The position numbers were made by a program, and so were the translations under genes. A stretch of DNA of 24,687 nt from assembly GCA_003427395.1 (NCBI GenBank), contig BFEA01000096.1, forward strand, positions 2,366,601 to 2,391,287, given 5' to 3'. The notes under the pieces are model-generated. The model did no database searches and was not told the DNA's origin. It was given only the letters and a program-made list of their open reading frames with translations. This stretch comes from Chara braunii (Eukaryota > Streptophyta > Charophyceae > Charales > Characeae). This document shows positions 17,661-24,687 of this stretch, in pieces (position 1 is the first letter of the stretch; each line of letters opens with the position of its first letter).

Positions 17661-19500
17661 TGCCGAGGTTGTTTGCCGCCCATGTTAACTGGTTAGCCAT
17701 TGATGTCGAGCTTCCCGCTTTTGGTAAGTCGAGCCTTGGCGAGCCTCCCACTACCGGTAGAGGGAATCATTTCTAAAAACGAAAAAATATATAAAAAGGA
17801 TGGAAAAAAAAAAAAAACGAGAAATAATAAAAAGGAAAAGAAAAACTCACGAAAGAAACGGNGTTGAGCGCATCATGCCCGCACGGGGGGACCATACCGG
17901 CCTCGTCACACGATATTTTTCGCTTGAGCGATTTGTCGTTCCGACCGAGTATGTCAGTCGTACCTTCCATGAACCCCTACGACAAGAGATAGGTTATGTG
18001 AGGCACAACTTACTTCTACCCAAAGGGTTGTCACCTCACTTAGGTAGGTGTATCCCTGTCGAGCTACCGAACCACGTGTAAAAGTTGCTCAAGTGCAATC
18101 ACAAAGGTGACCCAGTCGAAGGCGTTTCTTGTTTGTTGTAACATAGGGGGTACGTGCGGTTGAACATGTTAATCGAACCCGCGCACAAACTGACGCTCTA
18201 GGCTTGATTTCCCAAGTGCGCTCCGGTGCCGAGTGACTAGGATGACTAATCGAACCACGCGATACACTCCATAAAAAATAATAAAATAAAACTTCGTACG
18301 TAAATCACGCCAGGTCCCTTATTCACATTCGACCCGGAACTCTTCGACAATAGGACAAGCAGGGGGCGCACGCACGACTTTATATAAATAACGTGGTAAT
18401 GTAAACTTTATCATATCGACTACCCATGCACGAATGCGCAAGGAGTTGCAATTATGGCGTATTATGTGGCACCCGTAATGCTGCTCAATGATTTTGAGGG
18501 TTGCATTCGACACTCAAGTGTCAGTTGACAGACATCTTGAGGGGTAAATTTTATAACACTTGACAATCGAGAAATCCATTGTGAATCCTACCCACTTTTG
18601 CACACTACTAAGAGGAGCGGTATGAAGACTTCAACTCTTTGTGGTAATTAAATGCCACAGACTTATGGGAAAAGGCTTCATCTTCGAAGACCTTGAAACA
18701 GGTCAAGGGGTTTGACTTTGACAACCGCCATGGACCTCAACGTCCAACTATGAACTCAACGAGAAAAATTAAAGGGGATCTCCCTTTTATCCTACCCCAA
18801 AATCCATACAAACCTTAGGCAAGGTCAAAGCAGATAGAGCGAATACACAAATTTTAATCATAAGAGGGGTATCAACACGAGGCGACCACTCTCACAATCA
18901 AAGCGTGACCTCCTTTCATAATATTTAATTTTTTATCGTAGACAAATCAAATCCTCACTTCACATCACATAATATACCTGCAACCACGCAAAGACTCAAC
19001 ATTGGCATACCACATAATATAAGGGTTAACTTCAACCACTCTCTTTACTCATACCCCTTGCCTTATTCACACAAAATCTAAATCTTTATCCAACCTACAC
19101 TCAATCCTTTTTAATTGACCATTATTAAAAGTCCGGATAAAAACCTAAAGAATTTTTTGAACCCACAATGACTAAGGTCTTAGATTTAACTGCGATAATG
19201 AGTTAGAGTTTAGTTGAAAACCGACAAATAACAATCAACCTATTCTCAAATAATAACAGAAGATGATCCTCGCAGGATCACGCTGCGCTCAGTGAACCTT
19301 GAATCAAAGTAAGCAAAGAGGACCTTTGGAGAATAAAATCCCATACCACATCTCACACAACTTCTCGTACGACTAAGTATGAAACTTATCTCTAATTGAT
19401 ATAAGAAATTAAGAAAAATTTAGGCAACATCTCTCATGTACAGGTTGGAATGTTAAGATTTTTACTAATTGAAAGTACTATAACTCCTAAAAACTATAAA
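17661..19500. other. Gene-empty AT-rich region, one ambiguous base
   Basis: No domain-bearing frame. Base 17862 is N. A-rich runs at 17803-17850 are followed by a more GC-balanced stretch to about 18250. From about 18540 the sequence becomes strongly AT-rich with no visible gene or RNA. Confidence 0.5.
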
Positions 19501-19503
19501 ACT

Positions 19504-20010
19504 TTCGGCAGTACTTCCCCTACAGAAAGTAACATTTTATACTAAGTTAGAAATTAAATTAAAATAAGATTTTAACTTTTGCAAATTTGAATTTTATCTA
19601 GCTCCCCTTATTAAGTAAATATTTGGGCAGCACTTTCCCTAGAGAGGTTGGCTTCCCAGATTTATACTAATCAGATATGGTTCAAAGGCAAAATTAAGGT
19701 TGAATTTTACACAAAAAAAAATTATGATTTTTTTTATTTGTATAAATTTCGGCAACACTTTCCCTAGGGAAATTATTTTTTAAAAATTTATACAAAGTTG
19801 AATATAAATGTTTAAAATAATTTTAACTTCAAAATATCACACTTTGTTTAACTCTCCGAATTAGAAGAAATTTGAACAGCCATTTCCATAGAGAGGTAAA
19901 CTTTTAATAGTCTTACTAAGTCATAAAATGCTTAAGACAAATTTTGATTTTGCGAAGATAAAATTAGACTAACTCTCTCGATTTGTAGAAATTTCGTGAG
20001 CACTTCCCCG
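19504..20010 (+). repeat. ~120-bp tandem repeat, five degenerate units
   Basis: The core ATTTCGGCAGCACTTTCCCT followed by AGAGA recurs at 19507, 19626, 19751, about 19875 and about 19996, with spacing of 119-125 bp. Each is followed by an AATTTATACAAAGT-like word and an AAAATAATTTTAACTT-like word. Units have diverged strongly but keep phase. Confidence 0.75.
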
Positions 20011-20289
20011 AACGAAAATGTCGTTCCAAAATTTATACAAAGTAGGAACATTGTAAGTTTAACAACATAAAATTTGAACTACCTCCTATGGCCTAAGCAC
20101 ACGGCGAGAATCTAAAACAACTACCTATCAAAAAACAACTCAAAATAGATTTACAACCGAATCAAATACATGCAACGAAGGTAAATCTCTCATCAAATCC
20201 CAAGTTATTTTCACATAAAATAATTCATTGAACTCTCATATGATTCATTTTATTACTCTCACTACTCAGCGAATGAAAATGTTAAGTCA

Positions 20290-20650
20290 CACCTTGCAAC
20301 CACAATGTTTAGCCCTTACCTTATGTACACACAAATAGGGGCAACAAATATTTCTTTTTTATTTGAAAGTGAACTTTCAGATGACTAACCCTAATACCCT
20401 CACCCACTCGGGGTTTTGAAAGGTTAAATCAAACCTTGCAGTCATATAGCTTAGCCCTTATCTTATGTATATGCAAACAGAGAACACAACTATTTCTCTC
20501 TTATTGGGAAAGAACTCGATCAAACCCTGCAGCCATATTGTGTAGTCATGCCAAGTGTTTAATATTCAATTTGTAGTTTTTTTTTTAACCTTTAATCTTT
20601 GAAACAAGCTAATATTGAGTCAAACCCTGCAGCCACATTGCTCTGTTTTC
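20290..20650 (+). repeat. Degenerate TCAAACCCTGCAGCCACATTG repeat, four units
   Basis: Cores at 20291, 20431, 20522 and 20621. The first two also share TTAGCCCTTAYCTTATGTA and an ACAACWATTTCT-like word, giving a 140-bp unit; the last two are shorter. A weaker echo, TACCTGCAACCACG, lies near 18976. Confidence 0.65.
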
Positions 20651-20926
20651 TTTACATTATTATATTCTTAGATAAATACTTTATTCCCTTTGTGATAAGC
20701 TTTAGTCAGACGAGACTCTTCGGTCACATTATCTGACTAACTTTGTTCAATAAAAATAATATAGCATATTTGAATAGAAAGTTGTATTATGGGATTTTCA
20801 TATTTAGTCGTGAGTTTAATCCTCCCTCGGAAAAAAACAGACAAAGAGTTGAATCATTCATTTTAGAAGTAAAGCTCAATCTTTTTTTTTCTCAGAAACA
20901 CAAAGAAAATGAGGGAACCAAGGAAC

Positions 20927-21210
20927 ATTCATCTTAGAAACGATGACAAGATTTCGTTGAGAAACAAACCAAATTAAACAAGCGTAAAAACCATTCATCT
21001 TAGAAACAATGTCTGACACTGAAATTCATTTAGTCAAATGCCCCCAAAGAAAATAACAACCAGACCATTTATCTTAGAAACAATGTCTTGTTATTTAGAA
21101 AACATATAAAGAAACACATTAACTAAACCATTTACCTTAGAAACAATATTTGGTTGTTCAGAAAATAAAATAAAACAAAGTCATGAGTCATTTTGGTTAG
21201 AAACGATTTT
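20927..21210 (+). repeat. ~65-bp tandem repeat with ATTCATCTTAGAAACAATG core
   Basis: Cores at 20927, 20993, 21067, 21130 and 21190, spaced 60-74 bp. Sequences between cores are A-rich and vary. A weaker unit may begin near 20853 (CATTCATTTTAGAAG). Confidence 0.75.
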
Positions 21211-22379
21211 TTATCTTTGGTTAACCTGGTCAAACGCACGCAAAACCACCTCTCTTTCACCTTTCCCGAGTTCATTCCCTTTTGTCTGAGTTCAAACAAA
21301 AGTAGATGAACTTCACACATATTAATCCTTTACTCGGGCTAAATGAAGTCATGAATAAAAACAAGATCGATAGGCATGCATGAATACATAACAAACAACA
21401 TAGAGCGATGTATTGATAGGTGTATAGTGGGTACATACAAAGGAAAAGGTTTACCTGAAAGTTCTTTTCCTCCAGAACCTCGGGTAGCTTTCGACAAAGC
21501 TCCTGCAATCGGTGAACCAAACCTCCCACTAAGGCCTTGGCGTGGATTACGGGTTTTCAATTTTACCCGTCGTTTTCCTCTCAATCATGACATTAAGAGA
21601 CTAGAGTGAGAGTGATAAAGGCAGAGTAGACTTTCCAGATATAAGAAGAACTTAACTTAGACTCGCGTGAAAGCACGTCAAACCTTCAATCTCCTAAGGG
21701 CCCGGCAACAAAGGTGGTAAAAAACAAAGTAGAAAAATCAAATCATCGTTAATACGCAGTGGAGCGGTATCCTGTCAACCTTCCAAGTCGCATTAACGTC
21801 CTCTTTGCTGAGCTTGATCAACCCCTCAGGTTGCAATATCGTTACCTCTTACCAAAATGTTGCTACGTACTCTAAAAGGCTGCATTCGAATAGAGTACAC
21901 TCCTTGTGTTTCATTTAAAATGCAAGCAAAAGTGCAGTTAGGCTTAGCGAAACGCAATGTGCTTCTTAGTAAGACGTAGTTTGAAGCACCATAATAGTGC
22001 ACAACGCAAACACAGTAGGTCACCGCACCGCACTGCAAATGTTCGACGATGCATAATGCAAAAGACAACAACAATCATTGAGCTCACGAGTGGTGACATC
22101 GTAGCAAGCTCATACTACGAAGTCACGCGAGAAGAATTGATAATGACAGTTAACGATTTCAGTCTGATTATTATCGAAAAACATAGCAAGCTTCTATTAC
22201 AAAGTCATGTGAGAAAAATTGATGTCGACAGTTAACGATTACAACCTGCTTATTATCGAAAAAAAATAATTGAATGAGAACAAAGTTAATTTTTATCTTA
22301 ACCTCATCCGACTAGAGAACGAGTGTCGTGTGAATCACATAGAACGTGACTCCAAGAATGAGGTTGTGGATAGGACAGG
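21211..22379. other. Intergenic, nothing recognised
   Basis: A GC-richer block at 21450-21600 stands out from its AT-rich surroundings, but I see no domain. An imperfect direct repeat (ACGAAGTCACGCGAGAAGAATTGATAATG... and ACAAAGTCATGTGAGAAAAATTGATGTCG..., with GACAGTTAACGATT) occurs at about 22114-22170 and 22199-22255. Confidence 0.45.
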
Positions 22380-22722
22380 GAAAAGTCTCATCTTATGATA
22401 ACAAATCTCAACTCATTCTTTTTCGCGGGACTATTTGATAACAACATGAATTTCATATACGATAAGGTTCGTAAATGGTTAACACAATTTGTTATTAGCA
22501 ACATAGACTTGAGTATTGCGCCTTTCCATGTTACACAAAACTAACATTGGACACTCGTAGTGACGGACTTGAGGTGTAGTAAATTTGAGTACTACACCTC
22601 GTTGACATCAGATGTTGAATTTGTAAAAAAAATGACAGTAGGGTTCACAAAGTTTTCTAGATGATATCGATCGAAAAAAACAAATAGATTGTCAATGATA
22701 CCAAACTGTTCAATCATGCATG
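22380..22722 (+). pseudogene. Second Ulp1/C48-like protease fragment, decayed
   Basis: Plus frame 3 reads LNSFFFAGLFDNN, then IYDKVRKWLTQFVIS, IAPFHVTQN, a stop, HWTLVVTDL (catalytic His) and FEYYTSL (near the Asp site, but YDSM has become YTSL, so the catalytic Asp is lost). It aligns block by block with the first copy (NSFFLVKL, HYDKVGKWF, HWTLVVIDL, EYYDSM). A frame-shifted IPN...NHAW-like stretch near 22700 may be the remnant of IPKQKDINQCG. The stop before the His, the lost Asp and the missing Cys region make it a clear pseudogene. Same strand and family as the copy at the left end, about 22 kb away, so both probably come from the same transposon cargo family. Confidence 0.72.
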
Positions 22723-23510
22723 GGAAGTAAAAAACATCCAGAAGCAACGCAATTTTAATTCAACGATTTCGTAAAAACATATATTTTATATTTTTTGAAC
22801 GAAATTGAAATGAGCATTTTCATTGTGGTTATGGGTGCAAATAACCATGAAAATTTTAGGTTTCGGGTACAGAAAGACATGTTAGGGGTATGGGGTTTAC
22901 GGGCAAGGGATAAAGGGTAAAGTATCAGGGGTAAGCGGTAAAGGGTATGACGTAATGTTTGCTACACCCTATAAAATGTTTCACTTATAAACAATTTCAT
23001 ATGACCATAAAAAAATTTGCATGTGAGTACAATATCGAACAACAAGTATGTAGTAGTCATGAGCCACTGTGTCCAAAGCCAATCGAAGTCATATTGCTGG
23101 TATGCTATGTAACCACAGCGGCCACAGTCATGGCAGTCATGACCTCGTCCCTCGGTTGGGGCCGCGGGGTCGCAGTCATGATCGTTATGGTCGCGGTCGA
23201 AATCGGTTCACATATTTATAGGTGTCTGATAATTCAGGTGCAAAAATCGTACAATGTATCAAAATCCTGCATCCTTTCAAAAAACAAGGGGAGAGGGGTC
23301 ATGCCAATCAAGGTCAGGAAACCGGCAACGGAACCCGGGCCCCACCTCCCATAATGAAAAAGAAAGAAAAAGGAGGGGGTCCAAATAGAGGGGGGTTTCG
23401 AGGGGGAGAAAAAAATTATGGATCCACCGATTTTTTTTTTATAGTTATTCATTTATTTTTTCCATTGAAGAACCCGCTATGTTGTTTTTTTACTTATTTC
23501 TTTTCTAATT
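22723..23510. other. Intergenic; G-rich GGGTAAA-like stretch
   Basis: No gene seen. 22865-22950 has irregular GGGGTA and GGGTAAA words. 23140-23200 repeats GGTCGC and GTCATGA words. The open frames lack domains. Confidence 0.45.
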
Positions 23511-23614
23511 GATTGGTTGATTGATTGATTGATTGGTTGGTTGTTTGATTGGTTGATTGGTTGATTAATTGATTGATTAATTATTTTTTTTGTTTGTATT
23601 TATTGATTGATTAC

Positions 23615-23653
<39 letters not shown>

Positions 23654-23708
23654 GTTGATTTATTGATTGGTTGATTGATTGATTGATCGATTGGTTGATT
23701 GATTAATT
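23511..23708 (+). repeat. (GATT)n microsatellite
   Basis: Imperfect GATT/GGTT tetranucleotide repeats over about 200 bp, with one TTTGTTTG interruption near 23585. Confidence 0.95.
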
Positions 23709-24110
23709 GGTGGGGGAGGGGTCGCCAACCCCCCCCCCTCGCACATGCACAAACACACATACACACGGGTCGAACCCGACGGTTTTTTTTTTTTTTTTTT
23801 GATTGATTGATTGATAAATTGGTGGGAAGGGGTCAGCCTTCGACGACGCAGACACACACACACACACGAGTCGAACCAGCTGTTTTTTTTTTTTTCCTCT
23901 ATCTTTTTTTAATTGATTGATTGATTGATTGGTGAGGAAGGGGTCGCCTTTCCCTTTGCGCGCACACACACATATACACACACGGGTCAAACCTGCTGTT
24001 ACTTTCCTTTTTTACTTTTTTTTGATTGATTGATTGATTGATTGATTGGTCGGTGGGGAAGGGGTCATCATTATCCCCCGCACATGCACACAGGAAAAAA
24101 AAAACTACCT
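23709..24110 (+). repeat. ~110-bp minisatellite, four units containing (GATT), (CA) and T tracts
   Basis: Each unit begins GGTGGGGAAGGGGTCGCC (23709, 23821, 23931, 24052), continues with a CACACACACA run and CGGGTCGAACC(T/C)GCTG, then a long T tract and GATTGATT. Periods are 112, 110 and 121 bp. It directly continues the (GATT)n tract, so it is a higher-order expansion of it. Confidence 0.9.
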
Positions 24111-24687
24111 TTTTGATTACTTTTGTTTCTAGGCTACCAGAATGGTCCGGATCCACTTGCCCGGCTGGGCCAAAAAGAAATAAAAAAATTAAAAAATAAA
24201 AATTATTTTGTTATGTAAATTGTTATTTTAAATTTGGTAAATAATTTTGATTTGACGTTGAGGCAAAAGTTGTTCAGTTGATTTTTCTGCGTATCATAGT
24301 TTTTTTCGAATGTTTTGATTTTTTTTTTTTTTGTTGGGACCTTCCCTAGTTCTTGCACGGTCGGGCTGCCCGGGAAAATAGGGTGACCCAGGTGATCCGA
24401 CTGGTAGCCTAGTTTGTTTTTATTAAAATACTTATTTTTTTCGTTTTCTATTAAAAAAACACTTCTGAACAAAATAAAAAACTTTTAAGGATTTCCAAAC
24501 CCTACGACCCCATATTTTTTATTTTTTTTTAATAAATTTATATATATATATAGGGTTGCCGGCGTTCGGGATGGGCCGAACACCCTAACCCGAACGCCCG
24601 AACGTTTGGGACCCCCTCTCGACGCGTTCGGACGTTCGGCCTAACGTGGAACAAAAAAAAAAAAAAAAAAAGACGTTTTCAAAATTT
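24111..24687. other. Intergenic, T-rich; GC-rich end
   Basis: No gene seen. CTAGGCTACCAGAATGGTCC at 24130 is partly inverted at 24394-24413 (GGTGATCCGACTGGTAGCCT). 24553-24650 is GC-rich with repeated CGAACG and CGTTCGG words in both orientations, ending in a 19-base A tract. Confidence 0.45.

Noticed and set aside
17800-18081. A 93-codon frame containing an ambiguous base
   Set aside because: It starts in an A-rich run, includes N at 17862 and shows no domain.
19504-21210. CRISPR array
   Set aside because: The repeats are diverged, spacing is variable and the spacers are themselves related; the DNA is eukaryotic and there are no cas genes.
22865-22950. Interstitial telomere repeat
   Set aside because: The GGGTAAA and GGGGTA words are irregular and do not form a run of the plant TTTAGGG unit.

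Overview
The window looks like nuclear DNA of a land plant, most likely a non-seed plant (bryophyte or lycophyte grade). This is inferred from (i) one intact intronless gene for a small secreted DUF4360-type protein, (ii) a decayed Penelope-like retroelement whose GIY-YIG endonuclease lies upstream of its reverse transcriptase, an order I know from green algae, spike mosses, protists and invertebrates, and (iii) Ulp1/C48-type protease remnants of the kind carried by plant transposons. Base composition is patchy, with many microsatellites and degenerate minisatellites. There are no bacterial features. I cannot name the species.

Layout. 1-1030: a (TC)n tract and a broken Ulp1-like protease. 1030-3100: no gene; it includes about 620 bp of degenerate ATGATCTATG-type repeats. 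3329-3516: a 21-bp tandem repeat that would encode an AVPPTAS-like heptapeptide. About 3596-9905: a Penelope-like element (PLE) with pseudo-LTR blocks at both ends (3596-4200; 8880-9430, plus further partial copies to about 9830 and a long A tract). Between them, in order, are a Gag-like reading frame (CCHC zinc knuckle, coiled coil), a GIY-YIG nuclease, a linker with a poly-Ser tract, and a reverse transcriptase. All are broken by stops or frameshifts. The 5' pseudo-LTR holds an almost ideal type I hammerhead ribozyme (about 3920-3967); the 3' pseudo-LTR holds a degenerate copy with a compensatory stem II base pair. Published descriptions of N-terminal-endonuclease PLEs, as I recall them, say they lack canonical hammerheads, so this combination is the most interesting item in the window.

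10300-10618: a long, roughly 90% identical inverted repeat that would fold into a hairpin (foldback element or small-RNA precursor). 11590-12300: small tandem repeats, then GATA and GA tracts. 12730-13107: a roughly 30-bp minisatellite that abuts the stop codon of the only intact gene, the minus-strand DUF4360 gene (13108-13722). 14078-14459: a possible MITE. 14567-14943 (+) and 16816-17218 (-): two diverged copies of one tRNA-derived SINE. 15620-15960: a roughly 85-90-bp degenerate tandem repeat.

17380-21700 is AT-rich and gene-empty. It has a possible LTR-retroelement remnant and three families of degenerate tandem repeats (about 120-bp units at 19507-20010, about 90-140-bp units at 20290-20650, about 65-bp units at 20927-21210). 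22380-22722 is a second, more decayed Ulp1-like fragment on the same strand as the first. 23510-24110 has (GATT)n and a roughly 110-bp minisatellite. Overall this is transposon- and satellite-rich intergenic DNA around one small secreted-protein gene; the genes do not form a pathway.
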